Origin: Polychytrium aggregatum
Taxonomy: Eukaryota > Chytridiomycota > Chytridiomycetes > Polychytriales
Assembly (NCBI RefSeq): GCF_025602895.1
Contig: NW_026516213.1
Span: 744,001 to 808,000, forward strand
DNA length: 64,000 nucleotides
Direction: 5' to 3'
Notes under the pieces: model-generated
What the model saw: only the letters and a program-made list of their open reading frames with translations
Told to the model about the DNA's origin: nothing
Database searches by the model: none
In this document: one piece after another, positions 1 through 9,573 of the stretch
Layout of the letters: every line of letters begins with the position of its first letter
Position numbering within the stretch: the stretch's first letter is position 1
Position numbers and translations under genes: made by a program

Positions 1-676
1 CGAGTCCATCCTCCAGAGGAAAGTATCACTCTCACTCTGCCACACTGCCATCCACCGAGCAGGTCTCTCACACAAGAGGGCAACACACCTCTACAAGTCC
101 AAGCGACTGGATGAGCGAGTGGCACAGTTCAGGGACCAGGTCCGCTCCATCGACCCACGGCGATTCGTCTTTGTCGACGAGACAGGGATCAGGAGATCCA
201 TTTTTCCTCTTTACGGATACTCACCGAAGGGTGCTCCGCTTCGCCAGCGCAATCACATGAAACACAAGTCTGTCTCGGCTGCATTTGCCATCAACCACTC
301 TGGTGTGCTGCATCGCATGTACATCCCCACATCATTCAAGACACACTCGATGGTCGAGTTCTTTGAGCGAGCGAGCTTCCCAGACGACTCTGTGATTGTG
401 ATGGACAATGTCAGCATGCACAAGACAAGGGCTGTCCTGGACTGCATCGAGCGCCGAGGATGGTCAGTGATCTTCACCCCACCTGCCTCACTCGACTTCA
501 ATCCCATCGAGAACTTCTTTGGGATTGTGAAGCGTCAGTACAGGAAGGTGGCAGCGCTGAATGCGTCAGAGGGGTTCAGAGTCGGGATGGTGACCCTGTT
601 TGAGTCTGCCGTTCGGAGGGTGCTTCCAGATGTCTTCCCACGGCTGATTGAGCGAGCGATGCGCTTCTGGGGTTGA
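1..676 (+). CDS. Tc1/mariner (IS630-type) DDE transposase, 5' end outside window
   Basis: The reading frame is open from base 2 to the TGA at 674-676, so the gene enters from the left and only its C-terminal catalytic part is visible. It carries the three-acid site of the Tc1/mariner/IS630 superfamily: first Asp in FVDETG, second Asp in VIVMDN, then Glu in NPIENFFG. There are 34 residues between the second Asp and the Glu, i.e. DD34E. Such enzymes cut and paste DNA elements flanked by terminal inverted repeats, usually into TA. No stop or frameshift interrupts the visible part. A Fanzor gene follows 250 bases downstream on the same strand, consistent with a composite element. The N-terminal HTH domain and the left inverted repeat are not in the window. 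Confidence 0.9.
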   Translation, partial: ESILQRKVSLSLCHTAIHRAGLSHKRATHLYKSKRLDERVAQFRDQVRSIDPRRFVFVDETGIRRSIFPLYGYSPKGAPLRQRNHMKHKSVSAAFAINHSGVLHRMYIPTSFKTHSMVEFFERASFPDDSVIVMDNVSMHKTRAVLDCIERRGWSVIFTPPASLDFNPIENFFGIVKRQYRKVAALNASEGFRVGMVTLFESAVRRVLPDVFPRLIERAMRFWG

Positions 677-792
677 GTTCCCTCCAATCAAGCCGCCGTT
701 CTCACGTTCACATCCCTGGCTTGAACCTCTCGGCGATTTTTGAACAGGTCGCTTCCCCAACCAGCCCGCAAAGTCGGGCTCCTGCTCTCGGG

Positions 793-799
793 TATAAAT
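793..799 (+). promoter_or_regulatory. TATA box of the Fanzor gene
   Basis: TATAAAT lies 117 bases after the transposase stop. The first ATG more than 25 bases downstream is at 927, with no ATG in between. An ATG at 798 overlaps the TATA box itself and would lie upstream of any transcript started about 30 bases further on. The box therefore implies a separate Fanzor promoter and fixes the start codon at 927. Confidence 0.7.
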
Positions 800-926
800 G
801 CCACACCTTCGTCCTGCTGCTTTCTTCCCTCATCTCGCCTTGATCGGATCATCGCGCCATTGTACGATAAAAAAAGTCTCTGTTCTGACCAGTACCACTG
901 GCAGGCATCCAGCATCCTCTGTTCCC

Positions 927-3299
927 ATGCCTCCGAAGCGCAAGGGTGCCGGTGATGGCCAGCCTCGGCCACCCAGGCCCAAGAAAGCCAAGTCACAGTC
1001 GGAGCCTGTCTCTGGTTCGTATTCTGACCCCACGCACGCTTGGTCGTCTGTTGCTCCGTCGCTCACCACCACTGCTTCTGCAGATCCAATGGATGTCGAT
1101 CCCACCGAGCCTGGTCCATCTACTTCCTCGAGTACCGGCAAGCGATGTCGCCAGTGCGACGGTACCGATCACGAACGTTGCAACACCAGCAAATGTCCCA
1201 AATACCGGCCCCTCAAGAGTTCTGTCCTCCCTCTCGTGGATGGAAGGTCATCCGCTCCTCAGTTCAGCTGCTTCAAGCAGACGATGGATGGCTGTTGTCT
1301 CAATCCCGCTCTCCGCGACAAGATCCAGGCCACCGTCGAGGCCATGACCCAGATCCAGTTCGAGGCATCCAGGCTGCTCAACCTGCACATCCTCCGGTGC
1401 ATCGAGCAGGATCTTCCCGTCCCTGTCATCTCCAAGTCCACCCCTGCTTTCGTTCGCCAATGCTTCACGATTGTCGAGGCCGATGCCCTCTCCCAGACCG
1501 GGGACAATGAGAAATACAACGAGCATCTGGTCGCTTCCTTTCGCGACTACCAGACCACTCGGCACGCAGACCTGCCTCCGGCCCCTCGTCTGCCTGATGG
1601 TGCTCACAGTCAGCTTCTCACACTGGCTGTCAATGCCTATGCTACCAACTGCACCACCCACCTCGACCTGGCCTACTGGCGACTCCTTCGTCGCTTCTGT
1701 GCTGCTGTCTTCCCTGCCAACAAGCATAAGCACGAAGCCATCGAGGCCTGTCTCGAGCTCTTCGAGAAACCAGGGCAGACACCACCCAAGGCCGATCTCG
1801 AGTGCCTCTATCCAGACTTTGGCCACGTCCTGGACGAGTTTCGGTACAGCAACGACCAGGACCGCTTCCGGGCCCTCCATCGCCTCTCACACCATGTGAG
1901 AATCCTCGCCCGAGACAAGATGGTCGACAATGTCCACAAGTGGATCGACTGTGACATGCCCGCCCTCCGATTCACCGAGCTGCAGCGCCAGGCCAAGCTG
2001 GACAAGCTCACTGCCCGAGGCATTCCCTCCGACGACAAGAGGTTCACCACGGCCAAGTCTGAGCTCGGCACCACCAAGTCCAAGATCAACAAGCTGGCCG
2101 CCAGGATCAACTGGGCACTCAAGCAGCTCGCTCTCGACACTCCTCCGGCCGTGTGCACGATGGTCCCTCTGTGCACTGCAAGGGCCAAGTATGTCAAGAT
2201 CGACACGGTCACTCTCTGGGAACTCCTTGGTCCAAAGAAACGCCTTGGCCTCACCAGGGACAAGCTCAAGGAAGAAGGTGAGGACGGTGTCAACAACCAG
2301 GATCGTCTCTGGCGCAGTTGCTTCAAGCTGCGTAATTCCCTCTTCCAAGAGCGGGACGTGAACAAGAAGCTGTTCAACTACGAGATCAGCACCGATGGCA
2401 TTGGATGCACCATCGGCCTCGTCAAGTTTCTGCCTCGAACCGATCACACCGAGACCTCCGAGCCTCCTCCGACTGCCGAGCAGCGTATCCAGACCCACAT
2501 CGGCGACCCAGACCCCAACAGGACCACTTGGATTGGCATCGATCCTGGAGTCGGCTCCATCTTCACCGCGGTCATCCAAGCACCGGGCCACCAAGACGAG
2601 GTGGTCTCGTTCTCCAATGGCCACTACCAGCACATGTGTGGCCATACGTCCAACACAAGGTGGCACAACACCATGAAGTATCGACTCAGCATCGAGACCT
2701 GGATGTCGACCACCCCCTCGCCCAAGGTGTCGTCCTCGGAGGCTTTCAAGGTCCACCTCACCCATGTCCTGCGACCGGAGCTGCGAGTGCAGCTCGACTT
2801 CCACCTTGGCAAGAAGGCTCGTCACCATCGCTTCACGGGCCACAAGAGGCGCCAAGTGGCCGTCGACAGGATGTGCAAGGCCGTCCTGAAGCACGCCCCG
2901 ATACGGACCGATGTGGTGATCGCCTTTGGCAATGCGTCATGGCGACAGGGCAAGGGCTATGCATCCAGCCCTCGGAGGCAGCGGTTTGCTCAGTACTTTG
3001 AGCAATTCGAGCACCACCGACGCCGTCCCAATCACCATCATGGAAGCGTCAAGGTGGCCTCGACGAACGAGTTCAACACCTCGCAAGTGCGCTCCAAGTG
3101 CCTGGAGCCAGTTCGATTGGAAGGACTCGATTCGCCCAATGTTGCGAATTCCCACTTTGTCAGGAGCTGCAAGAATCCCAGCTGCCGGACAGTGTGGAAT
3201 CGCGACGTCAATGCGGCGCGCAACATGATCACAGTATGCAGGTCGATTGTGGAGATCGGAGAGCGACCGGCGGTCTTCACTCGGAGGCTGCCAAAGTGA
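927..3299 (+). CDS. Fanzor, eukaryotic TnpB-like RNA-guided DNA endonuclease
   Basis: Single-exon ORF of 790 residues from the ATG at 927. Order of parts: a basic N-terminus with likely nuclear signals (PPKRKG, RPKKAK); a Cys/His-rich knuckle (CRQCDG...CNTSKC); a long alpha-helical middle; and a C-terminal RuvC nuclease. RuvC-I is GIDPGVG with Asp539. RuvC-III is NRDVNAARN with Asp760. The position matching the usual RuvC-II Glu is Ala666 (VVIAFG), and a Glu at 715 (STNEFNTS) sits 49 residues later, as in Fanzors with a relocated glutamate. The zinc-binding insert keeps Cys725, Cys748 and Cys753, but the expected partner near 728 is Pro. Fanzor1 proteins are known to travel with Tc1/mariner and other eukaryotic transposons and to be guided by a short RNA encoded nearby. 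The ORF is intact, so it may be active. Confidence 0.92.
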   Translation: MPPKRKGAGDGQPRPPRPKKAKSQSEPVSGSYSDPTHAWSSVAPSLTTTASADPMDVDPTEPGPSTSSSTGKRCRQCDGTDHERCNTSKCPKYRPLKSSVLPLVDGRSSAPQFSCFKQTMDGCCLNPALRDKIQATVEAMTQIQFEASRLLNLHILRCIEQDLPVPVISKSTPAFVRQCFTIVEADALSQTGDNEKYNEHLVASFRDYQTTRHADLPPAPRLPDGAHSQLLTLAVNAYATNCTTHLDLAYWRLLRRFCAAVFPANKHKHEAIEACLELFEKPGQTPPKADLECLYPDFGHVLDEFRYSNDQDRFRALHRLSHHVRILARDKMVDNVHKWIDCDMPALRFTELQRQAKLDKLTARGIPSDDKRFTTAKSELGTTKSKINKLAARINWALKQLALDTPPAVCTMVPLCTARAKYVKIDTVTLWELLGPKKRLGLTRDKLKEEGEDGVNNQDRLWRSCFKLRNSLFQERDVNKKLFNYEISTDGIGCTIGLVKFLPRTDHTETSEPPPTAEQRIQTHIGDPDPNRTTWIGIDPGVGSIFTAVIQAPGHQDEVVSFSNGHYQHMCGHTSNTRWHNTMKYRLSIETWMSTTPSPKVSSSEAFKVHLTHVLRPELRVQLDFHLGKKARHHRFTGHKRRQVAVDRMCKAVLKHAPIRTDVVIAFGNASWRQGKGYASSPRRQRFAQYFEQFEHHRRRPNHHHGSVKVASTNEFNTSQVRSKCLEPVRLEGLDSPNVANSHFVRSCKNPSCRTVWNRDVNAARNMITVCRSIVEIGERPAVFTRRLPK

Positions 3300-3388
3300 T
3301 CTGTTTTATTTCTTGTGGCTTTGCTTGACGCAAGCACAGCACATACTACCTGTTCATGGAAACGGCTATATTGTCCCGTTTTTTTCTG

Positions 3389-3394
3389 AATAAA
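3389..3394 (+). other. AATAAA polyadenylation signal of the Fanzor gene
   Basis: A canonical AATAAA occurs 90 bases after the Fanzor stop and is followed by a GT/TA-rich stretch. It supports an ordinary polymerase II transcript ending about here. Confidence 0.6.
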
Positions 3395-3520
3395 GTGTAT
3401 ATATGAATACCACACGCCCCAGCCGAAGCCAACGGATAAAGCCCTGGCCGTCCATAGCGAGGCGGGATGAGTGCGGGGTCCATGTGGTGGCGGAAGGAGC
3501 GACAACGGACAAGCCAGCGA

Positions 3521-3547
3521 TCTGCATTGGTCCAGTTGGTCGATAGG
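3521..3547 (+). pseudogene. tRNA-Glu-like 5' fragment
   Basis: TCTGCATTGGTCCAG followed by a D-loop-like TTGGTCGATAGG resembles the first third of the tRNA-Glu at 4186. There is no anticodon or T arm after it. The right arm has the same fragment at 27763-27790, one base closer to the intact gene. It may be a broken tRNA or the head of a tRNA-derived repeat. Confidence 0.45.
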
Positions 3548-4185
3548 TGGGTTGTTGTTCAGACCCTGCCTTGGCGTCCGGTTTGGTCTCGGCGCTGGGT
3601 GCTGGTCTTGCCAGGTCATTTAGGGTCGTCGGTGCAGCTCTCTATCCCATGGGAACCTGTTTGCAGACGGACGGCGATGCACGTTTTGCCAAACCATCCA
3701 TCCAGTGACACTTTGGATCCCCGGTTACGAGTTCCGAGTTCCGAGCTCCGTGTCCAAATGGATGGCCAGGTGGCTGGGGTTCCTTCATCATGTTCCTGCT
3801 TGTCGCAGTTGGCAATCTCGGGGATCGGTGCGGTCACATATACTTCTCGAGTCGGTCCTTGGCTCGGACACATTCCGACGAGTGCGGGCGAGAGGACCGA
3901 GCCTTGCAGCAGCCCGATCTCCAGCCGGTACGGTCGGGATTTGATGCCGCTCACGAGAACAGGAGGGGCCACGATGTCGAAGGGCTCGCGAAGTGTGCGG
4001 ATGGTGGGATGGTGGTTGGGATGGTGGTTGGGGTGGTGGTTGGGGTGGTGGTTGGGGTGGTGGTTGGGGTGGTGGTTGGGGTGGTTGGTGGAAGTTTGAC
4101 ATCCTTGTGTGATGCGTGGTGTGTGGTGCGTGATGTGTGTGTGTGGCGTGTGGGGTCAAGTATGCAGGAATTGGAAAATGGACAA

Positions 4186-4257
4186 TCCGCATTGGTCCAG
4201 TGGCTAGGATTTCTCGCTCTCACCGAGACGGCCGGGGTTCGATTCCCCGATGCGGAA
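4186..4257 (+). tRNA. tRNA-Glu (CTC)
   Basis: 72 bases with a perfect 7-bp acceptor stem (TCCGCAT/ATGCGGA), anticodon CTC in the loop of CGCTCTCACCG, and a T arm reading GGTTCGATTCC (B box). It has no intron. It is followed after 8 bases by tRNA-Asp, with no T run between them, so the two are probably transcribed together. Confidence 0.95.
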
Positions 4258-4265
4258 GACCCCAA

Positions 4266-4337
4266 TCCCAAATAGTATAGTGGCTAGTACTCCCGCCTGT
4301 CACGCGGGCGACCAGGGTTCGATTCCCTGTTTGGGAG
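4266..4337 (+). tRNA. tRNA-Asp (GTC)
   Basis: 72 bases with acceptor stem TCCCAAA/TTTGGGA, anticodon GTC in CCTGTCACG, and B box GGTTCGATTCC. A run of six T at about 4342 can serve as the polymerase III terminator for the Glu-Asp pair. Confidence 0.95.
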
Positions 4338-4659
4338 ATTGTTTTTTGGTTTTCGATTTTTGCTCTGTCCTGCATTTGGCTGGTTGTCTCTCTGGTTTCG
4401 TCCCTCTGCCCCATTCCAATGCACTCCATGATGTTTTGCTCCATCACACTCCACACTCCACTCCACTCCACTCCACTCGCTCTGCAAAGTCGTTGCCCTC
4501 GACTTCGTTTCCCGATATCCTCGCAGCGGACTGTTCTGCGTCTGTATTCGTCCCGCCTGTCGAGGACATCACCGTGCGCCATCCAAATCTCCACCATCAG
4601 CCACAACCATGCCGCCACCCACAAGCGCGTGCAATGGCACCCTGTCGCTCTCTTGGTTT

Positions 4660-6213
4660 TCACGAGATAACCCACTCGGCGTCGTATCCCCTTTCGCGGA
4701 TCAACTTCACGGACAGCTCCCACAGTTTCTTGGCCAACTCCTTATCACTTGCAGGAGCGGATGGGGTCGACAGTCGAGTGACAGGATCAAAGTACTGGCC
4801 GCGATAATTCTTGGTCTCGATGTCCGGCGAAGTGGCAACGTAGATCTGTTGGTAGCGATCGATGTGATAAATGGCGCCGAGAGCGTTAGGCAGGCCGCGG
4901 GCATTACTCTGCGGCAGCGTGAGCTGTCCAGGTCGCCGGTCGAGAGCTGTGTACCTGAGTCAGAGCGCCCTTGGTTTGGGGTACGGCGATGAGATTGAAG
5001 AAAAAAGTTTTGACGGAACTCATCAGAGGATTCTGCTTGGCACCGTCGGTGGCCACTGCTCCGGGATTCAGGGCATTCACGTAGCTATTCACCCCCCCCC
5101 CGATTCCACACAGATGATCATGGAGATGGTTCGATCGGAGTGAGTCTGTGAGCAAGGTCGGCCTTCTCTGCATGCACCTCGCTCGCCCCGATCCATGTGT
5201 GCTTCAGTGTCGACACGCCAGCGAGGGAGAGTGAGTGAGTGAGTGAGTGAGAAAGAAAGCAGAGCAAAGCATCACCCACATCTTGTCATATCCAGCTGCC
5301 TCGAGGCGGGCTTGCAGCTCCTGCGTGAACAGGATGTTGGCAACCTTGGACTGCCCATAGGCGACCCAGGGATTGTAGGTCTCGGGATTGTTGTAGTTTT
5401 CCAGATCGAAGCCGCATTTGGGAGCAAAAAGTTGATGGGATCTCGAGCTTACGTTGACGATTCGGCTCGTGCGGTCCTTGGGGAAGGCCGGAATCAGGCT
5501 CAGCGTCAGGAGGAAGTGCCCAATGTGATTGGTTGCCAGCTGCATCTCGATTTGATCGACCGACAGAGTGAAAGTCGGGGGCATCAGGATGGCTATGGGG
5601 GTCCCGCATTCGAGTCCAGAAAGCGGTGGCATTAGTCGTGGCATTGCTGTCGACAATGACATCGGTATTGGCAAATTGGCAAGCCCACTGTTGCAGGAGG
5701 TGGGGCCATTTCGCTCTGTACAGAGCCCCCCCCCCCGCCCTCCATACCGGCATTGTTCATGAGGATGTCGAGCTCGATCCCGCGTTCGAGGAATCTCTTC
5801 GAGAACCGCTCGACCGACTTGATCGACGAGAGGTCGAGCTCCATGAACTCAACATTGGCGTTCCCGGTCTCCTTCTTGATCTCCTCGACGATGGGCAGCG
5901 CTTTGCTCTCGGTTCGGCAGGCAAGGATGCTGCAGGTCGGCCCGCCCGACATTGGCGTTAGCACCTTCAACTCATCGACGATAGCAGCGACGGTCTCGAG
6001 AGCCAGCAAATCTCTCGAGTTGCATTTCCTGTCTTTTCTTGGCTCCTCTTCGAGCCCACATGCCGTGGCCTGCACGCAAACCTACACATGGGCACCCTTG
6101 CGGGCGAGCTCCATTGCAGACGCTCGGCCCAGGCCCGCATTGGCGCCGGTGACAATGGCGACCTTGCCGGTCAGGTTGGGCACCTGTTCAAACGAATATC
6201 CTCCAAAGAACAT
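4660..6213 (-). CDS. Short-chain dehydrogenase/reductase (retinol dehydrogenase/WWOX-like)
   Basis: Five exons (6213-6086, 5929-5748, 5592-5280, 5084-4955, 4845-4660) join in phase through GT-AG introns into 312 residues. The N-terminus has the Rossmann motif TGANAGLG. It is followed by NNAA, and by the catalytic Ser/Tyr/Lys set: VNVSS near 150-153 and YGQSK with Tyr182 and Lys186. KIYVNALNPG and TSPDIE downstream are typical of the RDH/WWOX branch. The protein should be an NAD(P)-dependent oxidoreductase of a lipid or other hydrophobic alcohol or ketone; the substrate cannot be told. The stop codon lies inside the left arm of the outer inverted duplication. The last intron before the C-terminal half (5085-5279) contains a GTGA tandem repeat. 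Confidence 0.9.
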
Positions 6214-6592
6214 TGTTGCTGAAGCACAGAGCGTCGCTATGTCGCCGTGTTGATGTGTCGAGGGGCGGGCGGGTCGACAAGAATCCAAGGGGGGGCTGCT
6301 GGTGGGGGCCAGGCCCTTTGAGGCGCAGTCGGCGGAACCCACGTGGCACAACCGCCCAGGCGCTTCACTCCGGGCACATCGCTTCCTGACAGCGGTCGAT
6401 GTATTAGGTAGTCGGTGGGGGGGGGCAGACGGTGGTCATTATGGGTGGATGGAACTGCAGATTGAAGAGGGCAAGCAAAGGCTGAGTGGACATTGGCTTT
6501 GCGCTTTCCAAACTGCACCAAAAAATTACAACGGAACATTATAAACAATCGTGGGAGATTCTACATATGGATTCAACGTTGCCAGGCGTGGG
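6214..6592. other. Intergenic: start of SDR gene to end of forkhead gene
   Basis: Contains the SDR promoter side and the 3' flank of the forkhead gene. I see no convincing gene or clear TATA box. Confidence 0.5.
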
Positions 6593-9573
6593 TCACTCTC
6601 GGCCGCTTTGGTTGAAATGGAGGGTCATCGGATGCGGCATCCCGGGCGTGGGCTGGAAGATGTATATGTTCTTGTGCTTCTTTGCCTGGAGATCCGACTG
6701 CATGCGAGGATAGGGTTGCTCGGCGTGCGACTTTGCTCGAAATCCAAAGTCTCCCCGGCAAACGATGGTGCCGGGCTGGTGAGGCGCCTTGGTCTGCTTC
6801 TGCTTTCCCACACTTCTCTGGCTCACCGAGGCGCATGCCGGTTGGCTGAGCGGGCGATAGCCCCAGTCTAATTGGACGAGTGGTTGTGGGTCATAGAAGC
6901 GTCAGTGGCGCCCTTCGTTTTGCCGAAACGCACTCTCGACTGCCCATCGTCCTCGGCTAACACATATGATATCACTCTTGCCGAAGCCAGCCGAAGCCAG
7001 CCGAAGCCAGCCGAAGCCAGCCGAAGCCAGCCGAAGCCAGCCGAAGCCAGCCGAAGCCAGCCGTAGATGAGAACCTACATCCACCCTTGTATTCGTTTTC
7101 GTTTGTTCGATAAAAATCTTTGTTGACGGTCAGGACGTGGCGGACAGCATTCTTCCAACGATTGGTCGAGAGCGCGCCGAAATATGGATAGGTCTTGACA
7201 ATTTCTGCATAGATCTCGCTGACTCTGTGCTCGCAAAGGCCGGTGGGTATGGATTCCGTCAGTTAAGCATCTGCGATGCCGTTTCTCCTGTGCTCACTTA
7301 TGCCGCTCGACACAGACAGCCCGCAGGACTGCGGCCATTGTGCGGGCACCCGCCCGGAGTGTGACTTACAACAGGAACTTTCGGTTGAGCGAGGTAAATG
7401 TCCCGGCAATGATCTCGGCCCAGGAGAGGTTCGGTCGTTGGTAATCGGCTTCGGTCTTTTTCGCCTGCGGTCCGACTGCAAAGGAGCCCTTCTGGAAGTT
7501 CTGTGGATACTGGTATGACGGCCGGGCGACAGAGGAAAAGTGGCCAGACAAGGGCGGCTCGTGGGCACCAAGCCTCTGTGCCCCCCGCTGGAGTATTGGA
7601 TCCAGCGGCAGCGGGCCGCCGAACGGGTTGCCGCACTTGATTGAGAAGCTTGCTTTCGGGGTATCCGGTGTGAGAGGCATTGCCCTCCCGGGATGTGGCT
7701 GCCATTCCATTGCGCTCTCGGGCGGCGCCGGCTCGCGTTTCAGAGACTTGGTGACGAGTTTGAACTGGATACCGCCGGTGCCCAGGGTCGTGCAGGTCGC
7801 GGCGGGACTTTGGCTTTGGCACCGCGCCAAGGGAACGACGGTCTTGGGCTTGTGGAGGCCCAAGGACGTGGGCTGGTGGGGGATGCGGGGTAGTGCGGCT
7901 GGGTACTCGAGAAAGGAGTGGTTGGCGGATGGTCCTCCATGCGCAAAGCCAGCCACGTTTGGGGGCCAGCTCTGGGTGGCCGCGAGGGTGGACGGGTGCC
8001 CTTCCCAAAGAGATGCTGGATCGTAGGAGAAAGCACCGACGGCCGGAGCCCTCACGGACGATGCAGCCGGGACAAATTTTGGTCCATGATGGCAGCTGCA
8101 AGTTGGTCCCGCTCCGAGGGATGCCAGTCCCCAACCGCGCGTGCCTGGCTCGGTTTGATTGCAGCGACATAGAAGCGAGAGGTTGTTGGGCGACGTCAGC
8201 ATCAGCGGAGAAAACAGGTAGTCCTCCATGAGGTCGGTGGCCTCAGTGTCCTCGTCCGGATCGGCAACGGCGGTGTGCTCTGTAGATGCCGTTGGAATGG
8301 AGTACATCTGGCTGCCGAGGTTCAGTGTCGAAGGCGATGAGAACGAGGGCGACGAAAGCGATGAGCCCGAGCTGTCGGGAGAGTCTGGTCGAAAATACAA
8401 AACTTTGATGCTGTCGATGTCGAGGATGGCCCAGTCGCCGAGAATGTATGGCACGGAGGTGTACTGCTGGATGAACTCGCCGATGACGATCGGCGGGGAC
8501 ATGCGGGCGACGGCAACCTCGAAGCACTGGAAGACGGTGTTGTATCGAATGGCACAACGCTCACGGTGCTTGAAAGGTGTCTCTGGATAGTAGCGAGTCA
8601 GATCGAGCTTGAACATGGTGCCCCATCCGATGCTTTGGATTGGAAAGCGCGACACCCAGTCGACGGTTGGTCAAGGACATGGCAGGGATATCGGGGGTAC
8701 TTTGTTAGCGTCTCGGGCCACCTGCCGAGCCACCTGCCGAGTCGCCCGTTGAGCTGCCTGCCTAGCCGCATGCCGAAGAGCAGCGATGCATCCAATCTAC
8801 GGAGAGGGATACTTACGTGATCGGCTCGACAAACGATCCCACGACGATGGCGCTGACGCCTGGTGGGAGCTCCAGCAGAAGACTCGGATCCAGCATGTTT
8901 GATTCTTCGGGCTGACAGGGCATCTGATAAGTCAGCATCGGTGCGCCGATATCGTGCGCAGTAACGGTAGTTTTTGCATCGGTCATCATCATGTCAGCAG
9001 CGGCATCGGCGGAAGCCAGCGACGAAGCTGTGCTGGGAATGCACTGGGAATCGTTGTCGGGCAAGCGTGTTTCGGCCAAAGTGACTTCGGTGGAGTGGAT
9101 CGGATCGGGCGACTGAGAATCGGAATCGGATGTGAGCCGCTCCCCTGCGTCTGCGAGAGGGAGGCTTTCGCTGGGCTGTGGCGTCGTATCGATGGTGGGT
9201 ATGGGATCTTGGAAGAGCGTTGGATCGTCGAGAGCGATCAGATCGCTCTCCAACAGAGCCATGTCTGTGAGGCGGAGCACGGGTGCATGTCAGCATCCAT
9301 GTACGATCGCCGGTGATGGATCAGAGGCCAGCGACAACGTAGATCGGGGCTGGATCAGTATGGGTGGCTGCCGGCGGTGTAGAGAAGTACCGGGCCCAGG
9401 CTCTTCAGCACGTAGCTCCCTTTTTCCTTTCCGCGATCAGAGCCCAGGTATGCTCGGGCCAGCGGCGGCCCGCAGGATGGCGAGCTTCAGGGCGGAATAG
9501 AAGTGCAGCGGATCTTACCGGCTGAGGCATAATCGAGAGACTCGGAGCAGTCCGACACTGGGGCGTGGGACAT
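6593..9573 (-). CDS. FHA-forkhead transcription factor (Fkh/FoxK-like)
   Basis: Five exons (9573-9519, 9264-8817, 8632-7370, 7224-7079, 6867-6593) join in phase into 728 residues. An acidic Ser/Thr-rich N-terminus leads into an FHA phosphopeptide-binding domain (PPGVSAIVVGSF, then HRERCAIRYN and VLYF). A long Pro/Gly/Ser-rich linker follows. The forkhead DNA-binding domain is split by introns: NLSWAEIIAGTF, then VSEIYAEIVKTYPYFG, RWKNAVRHVLTVNKDF and GGYW, where wing 2 starts. The FHA-plus-forkhead order is that of yeast Fkh1/2 and animal FoxK, regulators of cell-cycle and growth genes in the nucleus. The domain only appears after splicing, and GGYW is made across an intron that contains eight 10-bp repeats. 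The 3' end after the forkhead domain is less certain. Confidence 0.82.
6981..7060. repeat. 10-bp tandem repeat in a forkhead-gene intron
   Basis: Eight perfect copies of CCGAAGCCAG, wholly inside the intron 6868-7078 of the FHA-forkhead gene. Confidence 0.95.

Larger units (their letters stand above)
3461..4677. repeat. Outer inverted duplication, left arm (tRNA-Glu, tRNA-Asp)
   Basis: About 1.2 kb that reappears, inverted and nearly identical, at 26633-27851. It holds a tRNA-Glu/tRNA-Asp pair, a tRNA-Glu-like 5' fragment, a TGGTTGGGGTGG-type tandem array (about 4006-4090) and a run of CACTC/CTCCA repeats. The right border lies inside the 3' end of the SDR gene: the last 18 coding bases of that gene (4660-4677) are part of the duplicated unit. 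This arm is therefore the likely source copy. Confidence 0.9.

Noticed and set aside
798-926. Upstream ATG extending the Fanzor by 43 residues
   Set aside because: It overlaps the TATA box (793-799), so it would not be in the transcript; the added residues also look random.
1887-2894. 335-residue minus-strand ORF across the Fanzor
   Set aside because: Antisense shadow of a GC-rich coding frame; no domain, no promoter, and the plus frame is clearly conserved.
5208-5264. Coding continuation of the SDR frame through HSLTHSPS
   Set aside because: It is the GTGA microsatellite within an intron; splicing at 5279/5085 gives the conserved KIYVNALNPG.
6981-7060. CRISPR-like array
   Set aside because: The units are contiguous 10-bp tandem copies with no spacers, in a eukaryotic intron.
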